A DNA stretch of 64,000 nucleotides from Bacillota bacterium (GCA_023445445.1 JAEXLD010000022.1:22661-86660), one strand, 5' to 3'; shown: positions 44,967-54,208, counted from the first letter of the stretch. Notes: generated from the sequence alone by a model not told the origin. Numbers and translations: made by a program.

Positions 44967-45839
44967 ATCGATAATAACTATATAAAGGTAAAAAAAATTC
45001 TAGCAATTCTTTTATTAGCTAATTTATTTGTTGCAATTTCTAAAATCATAGTTGGCTTTGCAATTAATAGCTCTAGTGTTATGGCTGACGGATTCCATTC
45101 TATTTCTGATAGTGCTTCAAATATAGTAGGAATTATAGGCATCACCCTAGCTTCAAAGCCTAAAGATACAGAACATCCTTATGGACATAAAAAATTTGAA
45201 ACTATATCAAGCATTATTATTGGATTAATGTTACTTATATTAGGATTCAATGTTATTAAAACTTCAATTGTTAAGTTATTTGTTCCATCTGTAATGAATA
45301 TTACAATTGAGAGCTTAATTATAATATTAATAACCTTAGTGATTAATATATTTGTTGCAGTGTATGAAAACAATCAAGGTCATAAACTTAATAGCAACCT
45401 TTTAATAGCAGATTCTCTTCATACTAAAAGTGACATTTTTGTTTCTATAGGCGTTTTAATTGCACTAATTACAGTAAAGCTTGGTCTTCCATCAATAATA
45501 GATGTATTAGCCTCATTTATAGTATCATTTTTCATTTTACATGCAGCTTATGAAATAATAAAAGATAACATTTCATCCTTAACAGATAAAGTTATGGTGG
45601 ATGAAGATATAATAACTAATATTCTTAAAGAATTTAAAGCAATTGAAGATGTTCATAATATAAGATCTAGAGGTTATGATGATTATATTTTCTTAGATAT
45701 GCATATAAAAGTAGATTCAAGCTTAAACGTAGACGAAGCCCATACTCTGGTTCATGAAATTGAAAGCACATTAAATACTAAGCTTAATAAAAAAATAGAT
45801 TTAATTATTCATGTTGAGCCTAATTTAAATAAGAGATAA
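44967..45839 (+). CDS. Cation diffusion facilitator transporter, apparent ATC start
   Basis: A CDF efflux protein (Zn/Fe/Mn-type) of 290 residues if begun at ATC 44967, where AGGAGG stands seven bases upstream. The frame upstream is closed by TAG at 44943, and the first ATG (45081) would drop helix 1 and 38 residues including FVAISKIIVGFAINSS. From ADGFHSISDSASN on, the CDF metal site HxxxD-type residues and HPYGHKKFE are intact, and a C-terminal cytoplasmic domain is present. Either ATC is used as a weak start or a former ATG has mutated. Confidence 0.85.
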   Translation: MDNNYIKVKKILAILLLANLFVAISKIIVGFAINSSSVMADGFHSISDSASNIVGIIGITLASKPKDTEHPYGHKKFETISSIIIGLMLLILGFNVIKTSIVKLFVPSVMNITIESLIIILITLVINIFVAVYENNQGHKLNSNLLIADSLHTKSDIFVSIGVLIALITVKLGLPSIIDVLASFIVSFFILHAAYEIIKDNISSLTDKVMVDEDIITNILKEFKAIEDVHNIRSRGYDDYIFLDMHIKVDSSLNVDEAHTLVHEIESTLNTKLNKKIDLIIHVEPNLNKR

Positions 45840-45901
45840 ATATTATATTATTCGCTACTTAATAGTCACTCTAAGTAGCTATGATATAATATTTATCTCT
45901 T
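45831..45901. repeat. Long stem-loop element (AGATAAATAT family, copy 1)
   Basis: 18-bp perfect arms (45831-45848 and 45884-45901) and an inner hairpin GCTACTTA/TAAGTAGC. The left arm includes the end of the CDF gene. Its arms share AGATAAATAT-Y-ATAT with the element at 59066-59132. Probably also serves as a terminator. Confidence 0.75.
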
Positions 45902-45959
45902 TCTCTATAAAATGTAATAATTATTTATAGGTTAACCTTTTTTAATTCCCATAGAAAAA

Positions 45960-46607
45960 TTAAAAATATATATTGCTTGGTGGCTTAATTTTTATATATT
46001 CATCTACTTCTAAGTAGTATTCGCCATCAAAGGATATTTTACCTAATACCTTTATCCACTGGCCTTCTTTAAATTTATCCTTTGCCAAGGTTTTAACTCC
46101 TATAATATATGAATCTGCAGCACAGCAATTCATTTCCTCTCTACCTAAAATAAATTTTTCACCTTCATACTTATAAACAAAGCCTGTAAAAATAATATAT
46201 TTATTTAGGTGTTCTTCTCCATCCCCTTCTAAATCCTCTAAAATATGATGAGTTTCATGATTAATTTCTATAGCATCTTTAGCAAATAAATTATTAAAAC
46301 TTGTTAAGTTGTTATGACTGTCCTTATACATATACCCTCTTAATAAAAGTAAAATACCTATAATTAGAGTAAATATTATTGGCATAAATTTAAATGAAGT
46401 ATCTACTCTTGAATTAAAGCTTACTACCTTCATAGCTTGAACAATAATAAGTATAGGTAAAATAACAAGAACTATATATAAATTTTTTGCAGTTTTTACA
46501 CTTAAATAATTGTAAACTTCTCCAGATAATATTAAATAACCTATATAAGTTGTTAATAAAATTAATATCAGTAACCAAATAAATTCTTCTACATTAAATT
46601 TTCTCAT
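45960..46607 (-). CDS. TIGR03943-family protein (YcgQ-like)
   Basis: A 215-residue protein with membrane helices near the N-terminus and a C-terminal soluble domain containing KYIIFTGFVYKYEGEKFILG and MNCCAADSYI, typical of the putative permease-associated TIGR03943 family, with a CC pair possibly binding metal. It lies 9 bp downstream of the DUF318 permease gene and is the last of a four-gene operon with two COG0523 GTPases. Probably involved in metal movement. Confidence 0.88.
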   Translation of the reverse strand: MRKFNVEEFIWLLILILLTTYIGYLILSGEVYNYLSVKTAKNLYIVLVILPILIIVQAMKVVSFNSRVDTSFKFMPIIFTLIIGILLLLRGYMYKDSHNNLTSFNNLFAKDAIEINHETHHILEDLEGDGEEHLNKYIIFTGFVYKYEGEKFILGREEMNCCAADSYIIGVKTLAKDKFKEGQWIKVLGKISFDGEYYLEVDEYIKIKPPSNIYF

Positions 46608-46616
46608 ACTACCCTC

Positions 46617-47510
46617 CTAAAATATAAAACTTAAGCTTATTGAGAAAGCTAGTACAATTAATACTATTAGAGTAATTATTTTTACTGTAAAAGACTTTTT
46701 AAAATATGATGATATAATAATAGCATTTTTCAAATCTAACATAGGTCCAAATATTAGAAAGGCTGAAACAGCAGAAACGCCAAAATATTCTAAAAATCCC
46801 TTAGCTATAAAAGCATCAGCTTCTGAACATAAGGATAATAAAAAGGCTAATAACATCATTATAACTATAGGTAAGATTGTACCTTTTGAGTAGTTTTCTA
46901 TAAAATCTTCCTTAACTATTACAACAAACAAACTAGATAAAAATGATCCAAATATGTAGTATCTTAATATATTTAAAAACTCTTTATTAGCATGCTCTAA
47001 ACATAATCTAATCTTTGATTTATTATAAAAATAATCTACTGTTTCACATCCACAATCACATATATTTTCATATGCACTTGCACTCTTAATAACTTGTTCA
47101 TTTCTCTTAGTAAATATTTCAACTAGTAGTCCTATTATTATGGCACAAGTAATTCCACCAAATACTCTTATTAAGACTATATTTATATCCTTAAAAGCAT
47201 AAAAAGTTGAAGCGATAACTACTGGATTTACTATTGGAACCGTAAGCATAAAAACAACTGCAACAGCAATAGGAATTCCTTTTTTCATTAAGCTTCTAGT
47301 TATAGGAACTATAGCGCATTCACAAATGGGAATAAAAAGCCCCATAAAAGCTGCAAAAATTATTGATATAATTCTACTTTTAGGAAGAATTCTTTTTACT
47401 ATATCTTCAGATATATATATTTGAATAACAGAAGAAGCTAGAGAACCAATCAATATAAAAGGTAGTGCTTCTAATATCATACTTATAAATACATTGCCCC
47501 ATTTTATCAT
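46617..47510 (-). CDS. DUF318/YraQ-type permease
   Basis: A 297-residue membrane protein with about eight helices in two repeats, including FIPICECAIVPITRSLMKKG with the conserved CECA-type Cys, and LCSEADAFIA. A loop around 147-165 has ICDCGCE and may bind metal or redox partners. The family (PF03773) is annotated as permease; substrates are unproven. It overlaps the upstream GTPase gene by 4 bp. Confidence 0.9.
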   Translation of the reverse strand: MIKWGNVFISMILEALPFILIGSLASSVIQIYISEDIVKRILPKSRIISIIFAAFMGLFIPICECAIVPITRSLMKKGIPIAVAVVFMLTVPIVNPVVIASTFYAFKDINIVLIRVFGGITCAIIIGLLVEIFTKRNEQVIKSASAYENICDCGCETVDYFYNKSKIRLCLEHANKEFLNILRYYIFGSFLSSLFVVIVKEDFIENYSKGTILPIVIMMLLAFLLSLCSEADAFIAKGFLEYFGVSAVSAFLIFGPMLDLKNAIIISSYFKKSFTVKIITLIVLIVLAFSISLSFIF

Positions 47511-48136
47511 TTCACTACCTCCCTTTTATAAATCATAGATTTTATTTTTTTTATTGAAGCTCCTTCTTTAAAATATTTAGATGATACTACTTCCTCTTCT
47601 AAAGTATCTAAGGATTTTGAAAATACTATAGGTGCAGTTTTATTTATCTCTCCAATATACTTAATTAATTCTTTTTGTTCCTTTGAAGGTATTACTGATA
47701 AATTATTTAAAATAATTAGTTTGCTAGATTGAATAAATGGTATTATAATTTCCCCTAAATTTTTGAGATAAGTCTTTAAATTTTTGCTGTTACCAATGTA
47801 GTAGTTTCCATAAAAATTAAACTTCTTTTTCATTTCTTTATCTTCAAAAATTTTCCCTATTATGTTTAAATTCATTGTCCCATTAAATTCTACTACTACT
47901 CTATAATATTGTTTTTTATCTATTTCTTTAATTAATAGTTCCTTTAAATTATCTATTTTCTCTAAGTATATAACTTCTATTTTTTTTGAATGGCTACTAA
48001 TATCTTTCATACCCTCTTCTAATAGAATTATTAATATATCTTTTTCTATACAAATTTCAGTATTTAAATAAGCATTTATAAAGGATGTTTTTCCTGAACC
48101 TAAAAAACCAGTTACAATTTCAAGTTTAGTCTTCAT
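47507..48136 (-). CDS. Small COG0523-like GTPase lacking the CxCC motif
   Basis: A 209-residue P-loop protein with Walker A TGFLGSGKTSFIN. It lines up with the CobW/COG0523 family but lacks the CxCC metal site of the neighbouring paralogue and the C-terminal CobW domain. NKxD is replaced by NNLS, so its nucleotide specificity is uncertain. It overlaps the permease gene by 4 bp and lies 8 bp after the full-length COG0523 gene. Perhaps a divergent partner for the same metal pathway. Confidence 0.8.
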   Translation of the reverse strand: MKTKLEIVTGFLGSGKTSFINAYLNTEICIEKDILIILLEEGMKDISSHSKKIEVIYLEKIDNLKELLIKEIDKKQYYRVVVEFNGTMNLNIIGKIFEDKEMKKKFNFYGNYYIGNSKNLKTYLKNLGEIIIPFIQSSKLIILNNLSVIPSKEQKELIKYIGEINKTAPIVFSKSLDTLEEEVVSSKYFKEGASIKKIKSMIYKREVVK

Positions 48137-48144
48137 TTATTACC

Positions 48145-49080
48145 TCAAAGAAATAGCTTTTCTATTTCTTTTTTATTTAAATCAACACCTATAAATGAAA
48201 TAACACTAGAGATGCTATTACTTATTTTTCTAATTTCAAATTCATCCTTTACAAAATCAAACTGACCGAAAGTATCGTCCTTTAATCTAACTACTCCCTT
48301 TGCCCTTATTACCTCTCCAAAGCTACTAGAACTAGAAATAAACTTAAACTTTGATATTAATTCTAGCTTTGAATAATTACAGCTTGGGTATATTGCAAAG
48401 CTTTCAAAGACATCCTTAGCTTTAGAAGTTTCAATACTTTTTAGTCTGGGTTTAATTCCTTTATATTCATTTATATTTAAGGAATTAATTTCTATCTTAT
48501 TTAAAATCTCCTTGCCCTTTATCTTTTGCCAATCATCACTTACTATTACTGCTCTTTTATTAACCTTTTTAATTTTATTAATTACATTATCTAAATAATC
48601 ACTTTTTAAATTCTGAGTTCTACTTAAAATTATTTTTTTTGTATTTATAATTTGATCTTCATAAAAATCCTTAAAGTTTTTAAAATACATATCAAATTTT
48701 TCAGGATCTATTACAGTAATTATATTATCTACTTCTACTCTATCTCTTAGCTTTGATTCTTTAAAAATTTTAATTATATCTGTAAGCTTTGCAACTCCAG
48801 AGGGCTCTATAATTATTCTTGAAGGATTATATTTATTAATAACTTCAATAATAGCTTCTTTAAAATCCCCAGTAACTTCACAACAAATACATCCAGAATT
48901 TATCTCCTTAACTTTTATGTTAGAATCTTTTAAAATCAATGCATCTATACTAACTTCTCCAAATTCATTTTCTATAATAGCAATATTTTCATTATAGGCA
49001 CCCTCATTAATAAGTTTTTTAATAAGAAATGTTTTACCTGCCCCTAAAAATCCTGAAAAAATATCTGCTTTCACTTTCAT
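48145..49080 (-). CDS. COG0523 metal-chaperone GTPase
   Basis: A 311-residue GTPase with Walker A SGFLGAGKTFLIKK, the GCICC (Cys64, 66, 67) metal-binding motif, EPSGVAKLTD and a C-terminal CobW-type domain. COG0523 proteins are putative chaperones for Zn, Co or Fe; the motif fits Zn or Co best, with no way to tell here. It is the first gene of an operon with a divergent paralogue, a DUF318 permease and a TIGR03943 protein. I found no convincing Zur box upstream. Confidence 0.9.
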   Translation of the reverse strand: MKVKADIFSGFLGAGKTFLIKKLINEGAYNENIAIIENEFGEVSIDALILKDSNIKVKEINSGCICCEVTGDFKEAIIEVINKYNPSRIIIEPSGVAKLTDIIKIFKESKLRDRVEVDNIITVIDPEKFDMYFKNFKDFYEDQIINTKKIILSRTQNLKSDYLDNVINKIKKVNKRAVIVSDDWQKIKGKEILNKIEINSLNINEYKGIKPRLKSIETSKAKDVFESFAIYPSCNYSKLELISKFKFISSSSSFGEVIRAKGVVRLKDDTFGQFDFVKDEFEIRKISNSISSVISFIGVDLNKKEIEKLFL

Positions 49081-49244
49081 TTTTTTATCACCTCTATATA
49101 AATCTTATTATGTTCTTCACATTTTATGTTTTTAAATTTACATTTATTACAAAACCATTGGAAACAATAATAATTAAATGTACATATACCATTTATATAA
49201 ATCATTTCTAAATATTGTATAATATATATAGGAGGTGATTAACA

Positions 49245-49862
49245 TTGGATAGAACTTATTTAAAATCTAAAGCAAAAGAACAATTAAGAGGTCGTTGGGG
49301 ATTAGCAATAATTACTGTTATAGTTTCTAATTTCTTTATTAATACTGCTAGCTTTTCACAAGGTTTAAATCTTATAATAGATATCTCTGTCAGATTATCT
49401 TTTACATTTAATTTAATAACTTTAATTTTGGGTGGTGTTGTTTCTGTTGGGTTAAGTAAATTTCTTTTAAATTTTGCAACTAATAAGGAAAAAGCTAATC
49501 TTAAAGATTTATTCTCTTATTTTAATATATTCTTTAAATGTCTTGGATTATATATTTTAATTGGAGTTGCTGTATTACTAGCTTCACTACTTTTCATAAT
49601 CCCAGGTATTTTAGTTGGACTAATGTACTCACAAGCTTTTTATATTTTAGCTGAAAATCCCCATAAGAGAATAACTGAATGTTTAGAAGAAAGTTCTAAT
49701 CTTATGTATGGACACAAGTGGGAGTTTTTTGTTTTACAGCTTTCATTTATTGGATGGTGGATAGTGGCAGGATTAACCTTAGGTATAGGTGGTTTATGGG
49801 TTGAGCCTTATCAAAAAGTCACTGAAACAAATTTCTATTTAAAATTAAAATATGATATCTAA
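49245..49862 (+). CDS. DUF975 membrane protein
   Basis: A 205-residue protein with about five hydrophobic segments. It starts at TTG 49245 just after AGGAGGTGAT, with a TATAAT box at 49218. N-terminal LKSKAKEQLRGRWGLAI and the middle block IPGILVGLMYSQAFYILAENP, then CLEESSNLMYGHKWEFFVL, are typical of DUF975 proteins of Firmicutes, whose role is unknown. Single gene with terminator at 49867-49897. Confidence 0.9.
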   Translation: MDRTYLKSKAKEQLRGRWGLAIITVIVSNFFINTASFSQGLNLIIDISVRLSFTFNLITLILGGVVSVGLSKFLLNFATNKEKANLKDLFSYFNIFFKCLGLYILIGVAVLLASLLFIIPGILVGLMYSQAFYILAENPHKRITECLEESSNLMYGHKWEFFVLQLSFIGWWIVAGLTLGIGGLWVEPYQKVTETNFYLKLKYDI

Positions 49863-49866
49863 AAAC

Positions 49867-49897
49867 AAAGTAACCCAACAAAATGTTGAGTTACTTT
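49867..49897 (+). terminator. Terminator of the DUF975 gene
   Basis: AAAGTAAC-CAACA pairs with TGTTG-GTTACTTT, with an internal C/A mismatch, and is followed by TTTTTT right after the stop. Confidence 0.88.
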
Positions 49898-49932
49898 TTT
49901 ATTTCTATAAATTTAAAATAGTTAATTGACCA

Positions 49933-50052
49933 TTATTTTCCCCATTGATTATTTGTTGCAGTTTTTTCTGCTCCATGACTACATCCACAACCTGAGTTAT
50001 GCTTTTTATCTTCATTTTTCTTATTCTTAGTTTCAAATTCATTTTTATTCAT
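49933..50052 (-). CDS. 39-residue Lys/Cys small protein
   Basis: In the 303-bp gap after the DUF975 gene, ATG 50052 with GGAGGTG upstream opens a 39-codon frame to TAA 49933. The peptide is charged and Lys/Asn-rich, with a central GCGCSHG motif and no hydrophobic helix. The site and spacing are as good as those of neighbouring genes. A cytosolic metal-binding or redox microprotein is possible; there is no known family. The remaining gap contains the terminator at 49867 and otherwise nothing visible. Confidence 0.6.
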   Translation of the reverse strand: MNKNEFETKNKKNEDKKHNSGCGCSHGAEKTATNNQWGK

Positions 50053-50165
50053 TTAAAACACCTCCTATAACTTACACTATTATTATTTGTTTTTATAGAA
50101 TTTTAATGTTATAAAAAATGTTGAATTTATGGATTAATAAATAATGAAATCTTTTAATTTCCAAA

Positions 50166-51119
50166 CTAATTTCTAAAAATTATATAAGCCATATAACTTA
50201 GGTATAGTATAACCAAGGATAAGCCTTTAATTCTACCTATATATAACTTCTCAACCTTTCCTTTAAACATAAAAATACCAAGTAATATAGATATTCCTAT
50301 TAAGAAAAGAATATCTACAAATAGTGATGAAGAAATTACAATGGGACTAATACTTGAAGAAACTCCTAGTATTAACAATATATTAAATATATTGGATCCA
50401 AGAACATTACCTATGGCTATATCATTTTCACCCTTTGTTGCAGCTATCATAGATGTTACTAATTCCGGAAGGGATGTTCCTATAGAAACTATAGTTAATC
50501 CAACTAACTTATCACTTAATCCAAAGGAATAGGCTATATTTGAAGCTGAATTTACTACTAAATTTCCCCCTATGATTATTCCTATAATTCCAAATGTAAT
50601 TTTTAAAATAGAAGGAATAAATTTAATTTCTTCATCTTTCTCATTATCCACACTTTCATCCTTTGAGACTTTAATTAAATTAATAGTAAATGCTATACAT
50701 CCTATAAGCAATATTATCCCAGAAACTCTGCTTAAACCTGGCTCTTTACCAAATAATGTTCTTCCAAAGGTTAAAACTAATAGAGAAATAGCTACTAACA
50801 TATTTACTATATAATCTTTAAAGACATTTCTTTTTTTAATTACAATTGGCATAATTATTGAAGTTAATCCTAGCACCATTAATGTATTAAATATATTAGA
50901 CCCTAATACATTACCAATAGTAATTCCATTACTACCTTTAAATGATGAAATTAAGCTTACTGCTAGCTCTGGCGCACTAGTACCAAGAGAAACAATAGTT
51001 AATCCAACTATTATTGATGGAATTCCAAACTCTTTTGCAATATCAGAAGCACCATCAACAAATATATCTGCTCCCTTTATAAGTAAAATAAAGCCTATTA
51101 TTAATATTATGTAATTCAT
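50166..51119 (-). CDS. Calcium/sodium antiporter (CaCA family)
   Basis: A 317-residue membrane protein with two homologous halves of five helices. Each has the alpha motif: GLTIVSLGTSAPELAVSL with GNVLGSNIFNT, and GLTIVSIGTSLPELVTSM with GNVLGSNIFNIL. It exchanges Ca2+ for Na+ or H+. The frame continues up to 51185 but ATG 51119 has AGGAGACAAA upstream, so that start is used. Single gene. Confidence 0.93.
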   Translation of the reverse strand: MNYIILIIGFILLIKGADIFVDGASDIAKEFGIPSIIVGLTIVSLGTSAPELAVSLISSFKGSNGITIGNVLGSNIFNTLMVLGLTSIIMPIVIKKRNVFKDYIVNMLVAISLLVLTFGRTLFGKEPGLSRVSGIILLIGCIAFTINLIKVSKDESVDNEKDEEIKFIPSILKITFGIIGIIIGGNLVVNSASNIAYSFGLSDKLVGLTIVSIGTSLPELVTSMIAATKGENDIAIGNVLGSNIFNILLILGVSSSISPIVISSSLFVDILFLIGISILLGIFMFKGKVEKLYIGRIKGLSLVILYLSYMAYIIFRN

Positions 51120-51183
51120 TTTGTCTCCTTTATCTTTAGTTAATGAATAAAATAAATAATTCACTTTAATATGTATATATATC

Positions 51184-51215
51184 AAAGAAGAGGCTGTATA
51201 AGCAGCCTCTTCTTT
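51184..51215 (-). terminator. Terminator between deoC and the antiporter gene
   Basis: AAAGAAGAGGCTG pairs perfectly with CAGCCTCTTCTTT around 6 bases. It lies downstream of deoC on the minus strand. The adjacent 51222-51300 is AT-rich filler containing a TACATTTTTCATT motif. Confidence 0.75.
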
Positions 51216-51308
51216 AAAATTTTAAATGTAAAATCAAAAAATATATTTATTTCTAAGTTCTACATTTTTCATTATTAATTTAAAATTCTGCTATTGCCTT
51301 TTATTGAA

Positions 51309-51983
51309 TTAATAAGTAGAATTTGATTTTGTTCCTTCACAAATTGCAATTGACGCTGAAGCACCTATTCTTGTAGCTCCATTTTCAATCATAGTCATTG
51401 CATCTTCTAAGCTTCTAACTCCACCTGATGCCTTAACACCAAGGTCCTTACCTACTGTTTCTCTCATTAATTTAATATCACTTGCAGTAGCTCCACCTGT
51501 GCTAAAACCTGTTGATGTCTTAACAAAATCTGCTCCTGCTTCTTTAGATAATTTACAAGCTGTAACTTTTTCTTCATCAGTTAAAAGACAAGTTTCTATA
51601 ATAACCTTTGTTAAAGCTTTTCCTTTTGCAGCATTAACAACAGCTTTTATATCCTTCTTAACATATTCTAAATTTCCTTCTTTAAGCTTTCCAACATTAA
51701 TAACCATGTCAACTTCAGTTGCACCCTTTTTAATAACATCCTCTGTTTCAAAAGCCTTAACTTCAGTTGTAGTTGCTCCTAAAGGAAATCCTATTACAGT
51801 ACAAACCTTTACATCACTACCTTTTAGTAATTCAGCTGCTTTCTCCACCATTGATGGATTAACACATACTGATGCAAAATTATATTCTAAAGCTTCCTTG
51901 CATAAAATTTCAATTTCTTTTTCAGTAGCTTCAGCTTTTAAGATAGTATGATCAATCATTCTTGCTAAATCTTTCTTGTTCAT
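51309..51983 (-). CDS. deoC: Deoxyribose-phosphate aldolase
   Basis: A 224-residue TIM-barrel class I aldolase cleaving 2-deoxyribose-5-phosphate to acetaldehyde and glyceraldehyde-3-phosphate in nucleoside catabolism. N-terminal IDHTILKAEAT, VCTVIGFPLG, the Schiff-base Lys in FVKTSTGF and the phosphate-binding GVKASGGVR are all present. Length and start site (AGGAGGATATC) are normal. It stands alone; no other deo gene is nearby. Confidence 0.96.
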   Translation of the reverse strand: MNKKDLARMIDHTILKAEATEKEIEILCKEALEYNFASVCVNPSMVEKAAELLKGSDVKVCTVIGFPLGATTTEVKAFETEDVIKKGATEVDMVINVGKLKEGNLEYVKKDIKAVVNAAKGKALTKVIIETCLLTDEEKVTACKLSKEAGADFVKTSTGFSTGGATASDIKLMRETVGKDLGVKASGGVRSLEDAMTMIENGATRIGASASIAICEGTKSNSTY

Positions 51984-52062
51984 AAAAGATATCCTCCTCT
52001 ATAGATAATTTTATACCAAACAATCTCATTATATAGTAAAATTAACAATAATTAAAGTAATT

Positions 52063-53109
52063 TTAGAATAAAGTTAGCTGTTCCACAGTATTTTCCTTAA
52101 AGGATGACACTGTTACTCCTATTAACCTAATGTATTCATTTATTTCTTCATTATTTAGTATTTCCTCACAAACCTTATATATGTCTTCAAAATTATTTGT
52201 ATAAAAATTTAAGGTTTTACTTCTTGTATGATTTTGGAAATCTTCTGTTTTATATTTAACTGTTATAGTCTTACCTTCAAGATTTTGTCTTATTAATTGA
52301 TTACTTATTTCCTTTGAGAAATCATATAAATATTCTAATAAATCATCTTTTTCCTTTGTATCTATCTTTAGTGTTCGCTCTCTTCCGTAAGACTTTCTGT
52401 CCCTTTGAGATTCTACTTCTCTATTATCTACTCCTCTTATTCTATCATAGATTTCCAACCCATATTTACCTAAGTATTCAATATAGAATTCCTTTGGCAT
52501 ATCATAAAGCTCTTTAACGGTGAAAATACCCATATTATTTAATTTTTCAACTGATTTTTTTCCTAATCCATAAATTTTAGAAACTGGAAAAGGTAAAAGA
52601 ATATCTGGAATCATATCCTTAGTTATTATCTTTATACCGTTAGGTTTATTCCAATCAGAAGCTAATTTTGCTAAAAATTTATTATAAGAAATTCCTATTG
52701 AAATAGTAAGTCCCACTTCTTTTAAAACTCTACTTTTTATATAATTAGCAGCTTCCATACCTGATTTAAATCTACTATTAGTAATATCTAAATAAGCTTC
52801 ATCAATAGATAATGGTTCTATAATATCAGTTACATCCTTCAATATATTAAATACTTGTTTAGAAACTTCCTTATATCTAATCATCCTAGTTCTTAAATAT
52901 ACTCCATGTGGGCATAGTTTTCTTGCAATAAAAATAGGCATTGCAGAATGTATACCGTATTTTCTTGCTTCATATGAACATGTTGACACAACACCTCTTT
53001 CACTTACCCCGCCAACTATTACTGGCTTTCCTTTAAGACTTTTGTTATCAAGTTGCTCTACTGATGCGAAGAAAGCATCCATATCTACATGTAATATCAA
53101 CCTACTCAT
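52063..53109 (-). CDS. dinB: DNA polymerase IV (Y family)
   Basis: A 348-residue translesion polymerase. Catalytic acids are in ILHVDMDAFFASVEQ and SIDEAYLDI; the helix-hairpin-helix is at YGLGKKSVEKLNNMGI; a little-finger domain follows (GRERTLKID). The C-terminus VEQLTLF looks like a beta-clamp-binding tail. GGGAG precedes ATG; 10 bp after the DUF4003 gene, so possibly cotranscribed. Confidence 0.95.
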   Translation of the reverse strand: MSRLILHVDMDAFFASVEQLDNKSLKGKPVIVGGVSERGVVSTCSYEARKYGIHSAMPIFIARKLCPHGVYLRTRMIRYKEVSKQVFNILKDVTDIIEPLSIDEAYLDITNSRFKSGMEAANYIKSRVLKEVGLTISIGISYNKFLAKLASDWNKPNGIKIITKDMIPDILLPFPVSKIYGLGKKSVEKLNNMGIFTVKELYDMPKEFYIEYLGKYGLEIYDRIRGVDNREVESQRDRKSYGRERTLKIDTKEKDDLLEYLYDFSKEISNQLIRQNLEGKTITVKYKTEDFQNHTRSKTLNFYTNNFEDIYKVCEEILNNEEINEYIRLIGVTVSSFKENTVEQLTLF

Positions 53110-53119
53110 TATAACTCCC

Positions 53120-54070
53120 TTAGGCTAATGCTGCTTCAAACATCCCTTTATTTTTAGATTTTATTAAACAATATACACCTTGTGCTAACAATTCGTCTAT
53201 ATAATTTCTATCTTCATTAATTGTAGTAAAAGATATTATTGTAATAGCTATAATAGTCCTAAATCCCTTATCCATATAATATTCATATTCACTTTCTTCC
53301 TCACATAGGGTGTTAATTACTCCATCTATTAAATTCACAGTTTTTCTAACATCCCTATTAGATAATACCCCTAAAAGTGGCAAGAATTGCTGAGCTATTT
53401 TTATTTCATTTTTCTCTAATTGTAATATAAATTCAATGGTTTTATACATATGTCCTGATGAACCATTTAACATTATTGCATTTGTTAAGCTTTGTATTCC
53501 ATTTTTAGATTTTATATTCAAATTGGTCATATAATTATAAATAGTTTCTATAAATTCATCTATGGTATTTATTTCAATATCGTTTAAAGCCCATAGTGCA
53601 CATACTAAATAATCATCTTCTCCAGTTATATTATAGTATTTCTCTTTTAACAAGATAAATACAGCCTTCATCTTTTTTGCCACGCTATGTTTATCTTTCT
53701 TTCTACCATACTTAGCTAAAACAAAGGAAGTTAAAACTAAATAATCACACTCATTAAACCCTTCTTCTTTTAATATTTCTTCAACCTCATATATATCATT
53801 AATTAACTCTTTTTCATTTTCATCTTCTAAGGCTATTAATAAAGATAAAATATAAAGTATATCTCCTCTAAAGGATGATACTCTAGAAGATGATGCCTTG
53901 ATATATTTTCTAATTTCTTTTACTTTATCAAAAGGTATTTCCTTTTCATAATGGGCAAAGATTAACGATGCAAAATGATTAATTAAATCTCCATCGTTTC
54001 TTAAATTTATCTTAGCATTTCTGTAGTTATTAATGGTTTTATTAATTCTGTCTTCAAGAAGTTTCTCCAT
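53120..54070 (-). CDS. DUF4003 family protein
   Basis: A 316-residue, mostly helical, cytoplasmic protein. The region RGDILYILSLLIALED with YLVLTSFVLAKY and MLNGSSGHMYKTIEF matches the DUF4003 family of Firmicutes by eye; no catalytic motif. It lies upstream of dinB with a 10-bp gap. Function unknown. Confidence 0.78.
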   Translation of the reverse strand: MEKLLEDRINKTINNYRNAKINLRNDGDLINHFASLIFAHYEKEIPFDKVKEIRKYIKASSSRVSSFRGDILYILSLLIALEDENEKELINDIYEVEEILKEEGFNECDYLVLTSFVLAKYGRKKDKHSVAKKMKAVFILLKEKYYNITGEDDYLVCALWALNDIEINTIDEFIETIYNYMTNLNIKSKNGIQSLTNAIMLNGSSGHMYKTIEFILQLEKNEIKIAQQFLPLLGVLSNRDVRKTVNLIDGVINTLCEEESEYEYYMDKGFRTIIAITIISFTTINEDRNYIDELLAQGVYCLIKSKNKGMFEAALA

Positions 54071-54181
54071 GTTAATACTCCCTCACTTTACTTAAGCATT
54101 TTACTTCCCCAATATTATTATACTATAAATATTGTGTCATTTTCATAACAAAATAAAAACATAATAAAAATAAATAAATTA

Positions 54182-54208
54182 GCCAAGGTAAGAAAATCTT
54201 ATCTTGGC
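54182..54208 (-). terminator. Terminator of the Gly/Cys-repeat gene
   Basis: GCCAAGATAAGA-type stem with a 3-base loop, followed by TAATTTATTTATTTTT on the minus strand, 29 bases after the stop. Confidence 0.85.

Noticed and set aside
49081..49244. Zur or Fur box before the COG0523 operon
   Set aside because: The region is AT-rich with several weak dyads but no convincing match to known operators.
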